DNA of 33,614 nt, taken from IMG/VR virus record IMGVR_UViG_3300009705_000059, positions 1 to 33,614 of that record. The stretch is one strand, 5' to 3'. Shown one piece after another: positions 8,117 through 15,419 of the stretch. Within the stretch, counting starts at the first letter, position 1. The number at the start of each line of letters is the position of its first letter. Made by a program: the position numbers and the translations under genes. This DNA comes from a virus. The notes beneath the pieces are model-generated. The model worked only from the letters and a program-made list of their open reading frames with translations. It was not told the DNA's origin and searched no databases.

Positions 8117-8398
8117 CTACTTACTAAATTTCTTCAAATATTTTAAGGCTTCATCAACATCTTGTACATCTGATGCTTTTTTAGCTTTTTCTATTTGTTT
8201 CTTAGTATTAGTTACTTTTCGTTTAAGGTTACCAACTTCTTTCTTGTTGACTTTTTTCTTCTTTTCAAGTTTCACTACTTCTTCTTCAAGTTTAGTTACT
8301 TCTTCATTTTTTACTTCTATTGCCTTATCTAACTTTTTGATTTCTTCTTTTTTCTTTCCACCAAAAAATAGATTCATTATCGTTTCAATGATTCCCAT
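8117..8398 (-). CDS. Small coiled-coil protein with N-terminal hydrophobic helix, 93 aa
   Basis: I place the start at the ATG at 8398 because an AAGGAG site lies 6 bases upstream; a longer in-frame version to 8473 would overlap the previous gene by about 90 bases. The 93-residue protein begins with a hydrophobic segment (MGIIETIMNLFFGG) followed by a nearly uninterrupted Lys/Glu heptad coiled coil (about residues 16-75). It could be membrane-peripheral or a core or assembly rod. No family is recognised. It overlaps the preceding gene by 14 bases. Confidence 0.6.
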   Translation of the reverse strand: MGIIETIMNLFFGGKKKEEIKKLDKAIEVKNEEVTKLEEEVVKLEKKKKVNKKEVGNLKRKVTNTKKQIEKAKKASDVQDVDEALKYLKKFSK

Positions 8399-8600
8399 TG
8401 TTATCTCCTTCAGGTAATTTAACTCCACTATCGTAAAGCATTTGTTCAAATGATTTTGGCTGAGCTTCATCATACTCAGTCAAATCCATAAGTCTTTCTA
8501 TAATGCGTTGGTACACTTTTGTTACATTTTCTGTATCATCACTATTAATCTTTTTATGATAATCTGCAGCTACATTTCCCAATTGTGCCACCATACCCAT
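8385..8600 (-). CDS. Small hypothetical protein, about 71 aa (start uncertain)
   Basis: A short helical, acidic protein just upstream of the coiled-coil gene. The start is unclear. The ATG at 8600 lies 4 bases past the previous stop but has only a weak GAG site. The ATG at 8594 has the same site at about 9 bases. An ATG at 8651 has a strong GAGGAGG site 6 bases before it, but that start would sit inside the preceding gene with a 47-base overlap. The acidic region DLTEYDEAQPKSFEQML near the C-terminus looks like an ordered helix. By position (shortly before gene 17) it could be a small-terminase-like factor, but nothing in the sequence shows this. Confidence 0.5.
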   Translation of the reverse strand: MGMVAQLGNVAADYHKKINSDDTENVTKVYQRIIERLMDLTEYDEAQPKSFEQMLYDSGVKLPEGDNNGNH

Positions 8601-8604
8601 TATC

Positions 8605-9186
8605 TCAATTATTAGATTTTCTGGCAGCAGCAATCTCCTTTGATTCCTCATCTATAGCCTCCTCTAATTTATCTATATAATCTTTTGCTTCTTGAACTAT
8701 GGCACCAAATTTTTCTTTACCCATGTCCCATTTTTCACTTTCGAGTTCTACATCTTTAACTCCAACTGAATTAAAAAACTCTGCTTTACCCTCAGTCTGT
8801 TCATATTCTACAAGTGATTGTTTCATATCTCTTACATATGATTTTCTATTCTCCAATTCAAGTGTTCGTGCATAATGCTCAAACTCTCCCGTTAATCGTA
8901 GTTTATTTTCAAACTCAATCTGACAATCAAAACAATGTCCTTTAGTTCTCCAAAACTTAGTATCAAGTTTTTTCTTCATTGTTTTTTTACAAGATGGACA
9001 AAACCAAGGCATTCTCACATCTTTCATTATTCCTGTCATTTTAGTCTCACGAGTTTTACCTTGTAAGTTCTTGTCAGGTTTTCCCTCGTATCCTACTTGT
9101 ACATAATCTTTTTCATATTCTTTACCAGACATCAAATCCTTTAAGGCTTTGTTTTGTCTATCCATATCTTTACTATAATTTGCCAT
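8605..9186 (-). CDS. Zinc-finger-type hypothetical protein, 193 aa
   Basis: A 193-residue protein with a clear four-cysteine treble-clef or zinc-ribbon pattern: WFCPSC at about residues 57-62 and HCFDC at about 84-88. Basic and aromatic residues lie between them, and a long charged helical tail (about 95-190) follows. The start has an AGGAG site at good spacing, 8 bases downstream of the giant gene's stop. Zinc ribbons of this kind bind DNA, RNA or protein. Because it lies just before the terminase region, a role in packaging or late expression is possible, but the family is not one I can name. Confidence 0.65.
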   Translation of the reverse strand: MANYSKDMDRQNKALKDLMSGKEYEKDYVQVGYEGKPDKNLQGKTRETKMTGIMKDVRMPWFCPSCKKTMKKKLDTKFWRTKGHCFDCQIEFENKLRLTGEFEHYARTLELENRKSYVRDMKQSLVEYEQTEGKAEFFNSVGVKDVELESEKWDMGKEKFGAIVQEAKDYIDKLEEAIDEESKEIAAARKSNN

Positions 9187-9194
9187 TATAACTC

Positions 9195-12100
9195 CTATCC
9201 AAATTTTATACTACCAAGTATCTGATTAATTGGAGCAAATGCACCTGTGAACTTATATATGTTTCCTTTATACTTAAACACTATACCCTCACTTGGTACA
9301 ACTGAATCCAACCCACCAATTGCTTGTAGTTTCTCAATTTGTATTTTTAACTTCTTTAACTTTTCTACGTTACCGCCACTCTGTAAATCCTTTAATGCAC
9401 TTAACATTTCTTTACGAATCTTCTGTACTGATTTCTTAGGTGATACAGCAATATATCCTTGAATATTTTTTAATATCTCTGCACCAACTGAAAAGAATAA
9501 TACCTCGAATGGTTTAATATTATCCTTAAAAATTTTCTTATGGTCTTGTTTATCTGTTGATAATATCCAATCCATAAATTTAGGATTGTCTTTATAATCT
9601 TTTTTAATTTCTGCTATCTTATAACTCTTATCAAAAAATGCCCATCTTCTTACTAACTTAATAAACTGATTTGGTTTTAAATTAACCTTAAATTGTTTTG
9701 ATGCGTTAAAAATATACTCTCTCCAATATGCCTCGTGGTATTCACCCAATGTATCTTTATCTTTTAACCCATATTGAGATTGTAGTTTTTTTAATTGTCC
9801 TAAATACTTACTCTTCAATTTATTAAAGTCTTGATGTTTAGGTACAGTCAAAAAGTTTGGTTTCCCAATCTTAAACATCTTTTGTATATGTTGATTCATT
9901 TGTTTAATCATACCTGCTAACATTCTAGCACTATCTTTTGGTTGTCCAATTGGTTTTCCACTCTCATCATACTCTAATGTACCATGAAATACAATTTCTG
10001 CTATATCATAATCTATTACATTTGCAGTTGCTGGATACATAACCTCTAAATTCATCCATTTTTTACCATTACCGAATACTTTATCTTTTTGTTTATCACT
10101 CAAACTACCAATAGATTTTTCTAAATCTGTCATAGCACCTACAAAAGCTTTTTCAATTTCACCTCTACCACTAAACATAGATTTTATTCCACTTGTGGTT
10201 GGTGCAGTTTTACCAAAGTTTTTTAAATGTCCTTTATTACGAGCTGCTCTTAACTTCCCATCAATCCAACTTACCATTAAATTCTGTCCATCAAGTTTCT
10301 CTGTAACACCATCTTCTCTATCTAACTTTCCCCCTATACCATTAATAACTATCTGTTTCAAGTCTGAAAATGTAAGATTATTATCATCGAAAGGATGACT
10401 CATATGTCCGTAGGCTCCACCCATAAGTAATAACTCCTTTGTGTGTTCTGTTATATCAATTCTTTCGTGGAAATCTTTTAGTTTTTTAGTAGGTGCTGGT
10501 TTAGTCGAATTACCCTTACCTGCCGTTGCAGTTCCCATATCATGTGTTGGTGAATCTGCCATCTTATTATGTTTATTATCACCAAAGAACTTTAAAATTT
10601 CCCACCCCATTTTTCCAACAATCTTTCTCATATGTTTTTTATATTTTGGAAATGGGTTACTCACACTATCAGTATTTTTAGTATCTTGGTTTATTGTTCT
10701 ACCATATGTGGTGGTGGATACTCTATCTATTGTAGATGTACTAAAATCAAAACCAGGGTCTTTTGCATTCTTACCAATGATATCATTAAGTACTTCCCAC
10801 CCCATTATTTCTGCGTGTTTAGGGGATACTCGTTTATAATCCGAGAATGAATTAAAGAAATCATACAATCCCTCATCATCAAAAATCTTTGCATCAAAAT
10901 GATTTCCCAATGCACTAACTTCCTTTATTAAATTTTTTACTGAAGATTGATTATAAAATTCAAATAACTTTTTAAATTTATTAGTCATCATTTGGTACAC
11001 ACCTTTATCATAATACCCAAATAACTTTTTAAATACTTTTGGCCTTGTCTTATCATCGAGTTTGGGACTACCCAAAATATTTCTCATTGTAGTACCCGAA
11101 ACCTCTTTACCACCTACACTCATACTAATATGTGGGGCAACTAAATAATAACCATGTTCCCCATGTCCTTTTATATTTCGTATATTCTTTTTGTAATCTT
11201 GAAAATAAGTTAAACCACCATCGGTTTTCTTTCCACCCTTTATTCTACCTGCATCTTTCTTACCGAAAATATAAACTACAGCAGTAGTTTCTGGGTCAAA
11301 CTTACCAAGTAACGTCTTAGCAACTAATGGTATTCTCTCGTTAATAATTTTATTCTTAGGTACACCCATTTTAACCATATGTCGAACTTTCTCTTTATAG
11401 TTCATTGGATGCCTTGGTGGTTGCTTTATATTAGATGTAGTGATATATGCATCATCTACTTGTTTCTCTAACCACTTAAATGTTTTTAGGTGATGTGGGC
11501 CAAATGGTTGAAATCTACCACCATAAATACCTATTACTTTTTTAATCTTATTCTCGTTCAAATTGATTGCAACATCCCCATCTTCTATGATAGAATATAC
11601 GACATTTTTCATATAAGAGTCAAGTGTTTTCTCATTTAGTTTTCCATCACTTATACCTCTACCACCTTTATCAAATGTGGTGAACTTCTGTAACTTACCA
11701 AATGCTTTATCTTTCCTCATCTTGTCTTGTTTGTGCCATCTCATCTTATCAAATACTTTCATTCTCATATGATTCTTTACTATGTAATGGATATCATCAA
11801 CATCACCACCCAATGATTGTATCCACTTCTTGTGTTTCAATACAAGTTCGGCGGAAACTTTCTCGTGTCCATAATGTGTCCAAAAACCTTTCTTTGGATG
11901 TATCTTTGCGGTTGAATCTTTTCCTATATCGTGAAACAATGCTGATAAAGCAAAATCTATATCACCAGTTTTTAATGCTCTATTAGTTACAGCAATGGTA
12001 TGTTTTAAAACATTACCCTCTGGATGAGCATCTCTTCGTTGGTCAAAGTTTTTAAGGTTCATAACTCGTTTTTTTAAATCACTTGGAATAGCGTTATAAA

Positions 12101-13721
12101 TATCTCTGAATGTTTTAGGTTTCTTACGAACTGCTATTTCATCTACCTTTTTATACCCACTCATTCTATCAGTTTTGTTTTTATTAATACCTTTTCTACT
12201 TGGTGATGGAATTGCAAACTCATTTTTCATTTTAAGTTTCTTTCTCAACTTATCAATTTCCTTACTAATTTTTTTTTGAGCTGGACTGCCTGGCATCATT
12301 TTCATGGCCTGGGTATAAAGTTTATACAACTTTGCCTTATCGGTACTTTCACCTAAAAACTTTTTCTTTTCCATATCTTTCATCTTATCACCAATAGCTT
12401 TTCCTTTTAGCCCAACTATATCACTACCCTTTACACTTAACTTAAATGTAGATAGTTTTTTTAAATCTTTACCAACTAACGTACCATACTCTTGAATTTG
12501 ATTTGATGTCAATGTGGTTTTCAGTTGTGCTTTTTTAACTATATAAATATTTTCTGGTTTAAAGTTATTCAGATAAACTAAGAACTGAATGTTATTACTT
12601 TCCTTAGCACTATACTTTAATGAATTTAAAGTTTTACCTAACTTAGTTACATCATTCTTTCTTAAAATTGTTGAAATAAATAAAATATAATCCTTGACAT
12701 TTGGATAAGGTTTTGTTATATTTAACTTGGGGAATATTTGTTTTGTAAAACTAAACTTATCACATGCTTCCATAAATTGTTTTGATGATTTTCCCTTTTG
12801 TAATCCCTTTACAAACTCTTCTTTGATTCTCTCACCACTCACACCATTTAATTTTGGATTATCTAATAATGCTTGTTCAGTATCTTTATCCATTTTCCCA
12901 CCAATAACAGCTTGAAATCTCAATGCTCGTAACTTTCTTAATGGGTCCTCATCAAATCTTCTTTTTGGATTACCGACAGTCCTTACTAATTTATTTTTTA
13001 AATCTTTTAATCCACCTGTTAAATCAACTACTTCATTTCTTCCAATATCATAAAACATAGCATTGATAGTTAAATCTCTTCGTTTAACATCCCCTTGTAT
13101 ATCAGAAAAATCTACTGCATCTGGTCTACGACCTTTACCAATATCTTTTCTGAATGTAGCAATTTCGTGTCCACCCACAATCACTACTCCAAATGATTTA
13201 CCAACCTCGACTGTTTTAAATCCACCTTGTTTTGCAATTGCTAATACTTCGTCTGGTTTTGCATCAGTTGCTAAATCAAAATCTTTTGGTTTCTTACCAA
13301 GTATTGCATCTCTTACTGCACCACCCACAAGGTATAATTCTTTTTTATTTTTCTTAAATAATCTATACAACCCTTTAATATCACCTGGAACATTAATCTC
13401 TATTTTGTTTTCGTTTACACTTTCTTTTTTATTAGCTCTAATACCTTTAAACTCTGCACCTCGCATGTCGGGGTCTGGGTTGGTAGAACCTTTATCGGTA
13501 GTTTTTATCGGTAATAATTTTTTACTATCTTGTTTTGCAAGTCTAAATTTTAACGCAGGTCTTTTATTGATAAGTAAATCACCCTTTTCATTATAGGTAA
13601 TTGACTTAACAACTACCTTCTTGTTCTTAAATCTACCCATCAAGACAACATCACCAACTTTAACTGGTAGTTCTATTTCTTTGATAAGTGGTTTAGTTAA
13701 CCATTCTGTAAGTTTATTCAT
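9195..13721 (-). CDS. Giant RNA-repair-type fusion: CCA-adding NTase + HD hydrolase + NMNAT-like + polynucleotide ligase
   Basis: A 1508-residue multi-enzyme protein. I start at the ATG at 13721, 4 bases after the preceding stop; a longer frame would overlap that gene. The order is: a small beta-rich domain (20-65); a class II poly(A)/CCA nucleotidyltransferase head (115-310) with GGAVRD (133-138), catalytic DFD (147-149), RRD (214-216) and FDEDPLR (256-262), plus its tail to about 458; an HD domain (550-690) with H574, HD 597-598 and H651; an NMNAT/cytidylyltransferase domain (725-915) with GGRFQPFGPHH and SGTTMR (875-880); and a ligase domain (1095-1508) with EKLDG (lysine 1142), RNKG (1161-1164), LEVMYP (1225-1230), SEGIVFK (1477-1483) and YKFTG. 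All motifs look intact. It probably repairs RNA or tRNA ends. Acidic-site leaders at the domain joints suggest gp21 processing. Confidence 0.88.
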   Translation of the reverse strand: MNKLTEWLTKPLIKEIELPVKVGDVVLMGRFKNKKVVVKSITYNEKGDLLINKRPALKFRLAKQDSKKLLPIKTTDKGSTNPDPDMRGAEFKGIRANKKESVNENKIEINVPGDIKGLYRLFKKNKKELYLVGGAVRDAILGKKPKDFDLATDAKPDEVLAIAKQGGFKTVEVGKSFGVVIVGGHEIATFRKDIGKGRRPDAVDFSDIQGDVKRRDLTINAMFYDIGRNEVVDLTGGLKDLKNKLVRTVGNPKRRFDEDPLRKLRALRFQAVIGGKMDKDTEQALLDNPKLNGVSGERIKEEFVKGLQKGKSSKQFMEACDKFSFTKQIFPKLNITKPYPNVKDYILFISTILRKNDVTKLGKTLNSLKYSAKESNNIQFLVYLNNFKPENIYIVKKAQLKTTLTSNQIQEYGTLVGKDLKKLSTFKLSVKGSDIVGLKGKAIGDKMKDMEKKKFLGESTDKAKLYKLYTQAMKMMPGSPAQKKISKEIDKLRKKLKMKNEFAIPSPSRKGINKNKTDRMSGYKKVDEIAVRKKPKTFRDIYNAIPSDLKKRVMNLKNFDQRRDAHPEGNVLKHTIAVTNRALKTGDIDFALSALFHDIGKDSTAKIHPKKGFWTHYGHEKVSAELVLKHKKWIQSLGGDVDDIHYIVKNHMRMKVFDKMRWHKQDKMRKDKAFGKLQKFTTFDKGGRGISDGKLNEKTLDSYMKNVVYSIIEDGDVAINLNENKIKKVIGIYGGRFQPFGPHHLKTFKWLEKQVDDAYITTSNIKQPPRHPMNYKEKVRHMVKMGVPKNKIINERIPLVAKTLLGKFDPETTAVVYIFGKKDAGRIKGGKKTDGGLTYFQDYKKNIRNIKGHGEHGYYLVAPHISMSVGGKEVSGTTMRNILGSPKLDDKTRPKVFKKLFGYYDKGVYQMMTNKFKKLFEFYNQSSVKNLIKEVSALGNHFDAKIFDDEGLYDFFNSFSDYKRVSPKHAEIMGWEVLNDIIGKNAKDPGFDFSTSTIDRVSTTTYGRTINQDTKNTDSVSNPFPKYKKHMRKIVGKMGWEILKFFGDNKHNKMADSPTHDMGTATAGKGNSTKPAPTKKLKDFHERIDITEHTKELLLMGGAYGHMSHPFDDNNLTFSDLKQIVINGIGGKLDREDGVTEKLDGQNLMVSWIDGKLRAARNKGHLKNFGKTAPTTSGIKSMFSGRGEIEKAFVGAMTDLEKSIGSLSDKQKDKVFGNGKKWMNLEVMYPATANVIDYDIAEIVFHGTLEYDESGKPIGQPKDSARMLAGMIKQMNQHIQKMFKIGKPNFLTVPKHQDFNKLKSKYLGQLKKLQSQYGLKDKDTLGEYHEAYWREYIFNASKQFKVNLKPNQFIKLVRRWAFFDKSYKIAEIKKDYKDNPKFMDWILSTDKQDHKKIFKDNIKPFEVLFFSVGAEILKNIQGYIAVSPKKSVQKIRKEMLSALKDLQSGGNVEKLKKLKIQIEKLQAIGGLDSVVPSEGIVFKYKGNIYKFTGAFAPINQILGSIKFG

Positions 13722-13725
13722 TTTT

Positions 13726-14259
13726 TTACCATTTACGACACGACCAATATCTTGCTTTATGTTTTGGGCCTGGATTATCACAATTATGTCTTGCTCTAAA
13801 AGATTTACGAGCTGATGGATTATCTTTACGAATCCTCATTGTTCCACCCTTAGCATCTCCACCTTGACCAAAGTTAACCTTAACTACATTACCCTTATCA
13901 TTTTTTACATATACTTTGAATTTTTTAGCATCACCTTGCATTGGTTTACCAAGTTTAACTTTTCTACCTTGATATTCTGCTTCTTTTAAATCTTTATCTG
14001 TATCAACTTCTATTGTGTATCCACAACTTTCATTTTGATTTTCCCAATAAATATCAAAAACTTCTTTTACACAATTAGGAACTTTCTTATCACCCTTATC
14101 TTTCATGCCAAGTTGTTTATATCCTACCCAACAAGTTCCTCTGGCTTCATTTACTGCTTCATTGGATATTAATTTTACCATATTCTTTTCCCTTGATGAT
14201 AATCTATCTTTTTTCTTTCCGATTTCTCTCGGTTCATCTATGTGAAATGTTGCCATCAT
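13726..14259 (-). CDS. Phage protein with conserved Cys/Arg-rich C-terminal domain, 177 aa
   Basis: The N-terminal half (about residues 30-75) has the pattern GTCWVGYKQLGMKDKGDKKVPNC. The C-terminal half (about 95-177) carries a conserved block ending RKSFRARHNCDNPGPK and then KARYWSCRKW. I remember both blocks from hypothetical proteins of T4-like marine phages and large DNA viruses; I do not know their function. Cysteines and basic residues suggest metal or nucleic-acid binding. LISNEA and VNEA segments near residues 29-38 match gp21 cleavage patterns. The ATG at 14259 overlaps the previous stop (ATGA), and the next codon is also ATG with better spacing to GGAG, so the real start may be 14256. 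Confidence 0.7.
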   Translation of the reverse strand: MMATFHIDEPREIGKKKDRLSSREKNMVKLISNEAVNEARGTCWVGYKQLGMKDKGDKKVPNCVKEVFDIYWENQNESCGYTIEVDTDKDLKEAEYQGRKVKLGKPMQGDAKKFKVYVKNDKGNVVKVNFGQGGDAKGGTMRIRKDNPSARKSFRARHNCDNPGPKHKARYWSCRKW

Positions 14260-14612
14260 ATTTCTCCGTAATCAAACCCATCCGTTGAATAATCTTTATC
14301 ACCATATTTATCCCAACTGCCTACCGCAGCTTGAAATCCCTCATACTTTTCACCAGTATTTATAATTCTTTTAATTACCTGTACTTGTAATGTTTTCTTA
14401 TCTCTCTTCCCACCATATGGGTCATCTGCTTTTGGAAAATCTAATTGTGCGTATCCACCCTTATCATACCAAGGCTCTGGTTTACTACTATCAACACCCA
14501 ATATTCTTGATTGTCCTGCAGGTGAAAACCCTGTATCTGGTTCACCAGCATCTGCAGAATGGTGATTACCATTAGCACTTATTTCTTTTACTATATCCAT
14601 TAACTTAATCAT
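14256..14612 (-). CDS. Hypothetical protein with CTS-like leader, 118 aa
   Basis: A 118-residue, Gly/Asp/Lys-rich protein of unknown family. Its first ten residues, MIKLMDIVKE, closely match the leader of the kinase gene two genes upstream (MIKLMDLLNE) and the T4-type capsid-targeting leader. The next residues (ISANGNHHSADAG) resemble an internal segment of the 1508-residue protein (about 935-945, VSALGNHFDAK), suggesting a shared targeting or processing module. The rest looks largely disordered with aromatic patches. It may be a packaged internal head protein. This is inferred from the leader and context. Confidence 0.62.
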   Translation of the reverse strand: MIKLMDIVKEISANGNHHSADAGEPDTGFSPAGQSRILGVDSSKPEPWYDKGGYAQLDFPKADDPYGGKRDKKTLQVQVIKRIINTGEKYEGFQAAVGSWDKYGDKDYSTDGFDYGEI

Positions 14613-14615
14613 AAT

Positions 14616-14936
14616 TTATCTCGGTGCGTTGGAATCCCAAGGCCCCCAATGGCCTAATTTTACCATTTTATTTGCTGCTTCTTTTCCTGTATAAGAATGT
14701 ACCTTATATCCTTTAACGGGTATTCCACCTAATTCATAATATTTCTTTTTTGATAATGCTATTTTCTTACCATTTGAAAAGTCCATTACTAAACTATTAC
14801 TTTTTTCTACCCAACAATGTCCAAATGGTTTATTGTCTGTTGCTAATATTGCAACTCCATGACATAGTTTAAATGATTTATCATTCATTTTAGTAATGAT
14901 AAAATTACCATTTGCTTGATAACAATCTCCAGCCAT
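14616..14936 (-). CDS. Small conserved phage protein, possible thiol-hydrolase fold, 106 aa
   Basis: The 106-residue protein begins AGDCYQANGNFI and has LCHGVA (about 24-29), FGHCWVE (about 38-44) and VMDFSNGK (about 50-57), ending in GHWGPWD. This Cys, His, Asp order recalls papain/NlpC or transglutaminase-like folds, and I remember similar small proteins in many phages as hypotheticals. C5, H40 and D52 would be the candidate triad. It sits directly after the endolysin gene (TAATG overlap), so a cell-wall or lysis-related role is possible. Activity is not shown by the sequence. Confidence 0.65.
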   Translation of the reverse strand: MAGDCYQANGNFIITKMNDKSFKLCHGVAILATDNKPFGHCWVEKSNSLVMDFSNGKKIALSKKKYYELGGIPVKGYKVHSYTGKEAANKMVKLGHWGPWDSNAPR

Positions 14937-15418
14937 TAGACTGATAATGCTCTACGATACCAACCGAATAAAAACCTTTCTTGTTCTGGTTTTTTATTTA
15001 CTAAATCATAGTAATGTTTTAATCTGTAACAACGAACCCTGTCGAGTGATGGTTTGTATGTTTCAACCGCACCTCTTGTTCCAGGTCCGAATCCACCATC
15101 AATAGCTAAATCTGCACCCTTTGCGTTACACGCTCGTTGTAAAATTTTTACTGCAGTTCCCCTACCTTGATTCACACACATATCAAAAAAGATATGTTTT
15201 AAATCATCTGTTAGGTAACCTACTTTATTCTTATCCCAGTAATCTTGTTTATAGATTTCTTTAGCACCTTCTTTTGTAAGGTTTTTTATATCTACATCTG
15301 GATAAAATCTTTTTGTTATACCGAAGTTAGTTTCCCCGCCCAAGTCTGTTGGGTCGTGGACGTAACCACCTTCGTGGTGTAGTGTTACTTCTATTATCTC
15401 GTTAAATGTAATTAACAT
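14936..15418 (-). CDS. Endolysin, GH108 family lysozyme
   Basis: A 160-residue peptidoglycan hydrolase for host lysis. I place the start at the ATG at 15418 because a perfect AGGAG site (15427-15431) lies 8 bases before it; a longer in-frame version would overlap the kinase gene by 150 bases. The N-terminus has the GH108 signature EGGYVHDPTDLGGETNFGIT (16-35), with Glu16 as the expected catalytic acid. IDGGFGPGTRGAV (about 109-121) and a FLFGWYRR segment near the end belong to the peptidoglycan-binding part of this family. No signal peptide is visible, so it needs a holin or other export route. The start codon lies 2 bases beyond the kinase stop. Confidence 0.92.
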   Translation of the reverse strand: MLITFNEIIEVTLHHEGGYVHDPTDLGGETNFGITKRFYPDVDIKNLTKEGAKEIYKQDYWDKNKVGYLTDDLKHIFFDMCVNQGRGTAVKILQRACNAKGADLAIDGGFGPGTRGAVETYKPSLDRVRCYRLKHYYDLVNKKPEQERFLFGWYRRALSV

Positions 15419-15419
15419 T

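Noticed and set aside
13722-13781. N-terminal extension of the giant protein to 13781
   Set aside because: It lies inside the preceding Cys/Arg-rich gene, and the ATG at 13721 gives normal gene spacing.
10195-13815. Plus-strand ORFs antisense to the giant fusion gene
   Set aside because: They are mirror frames of a gene with intact catalytic motifs and show low-complexity Ser/Pro/Phe composition, as reverse-strand translations of Lys/Gly-rich genes do.
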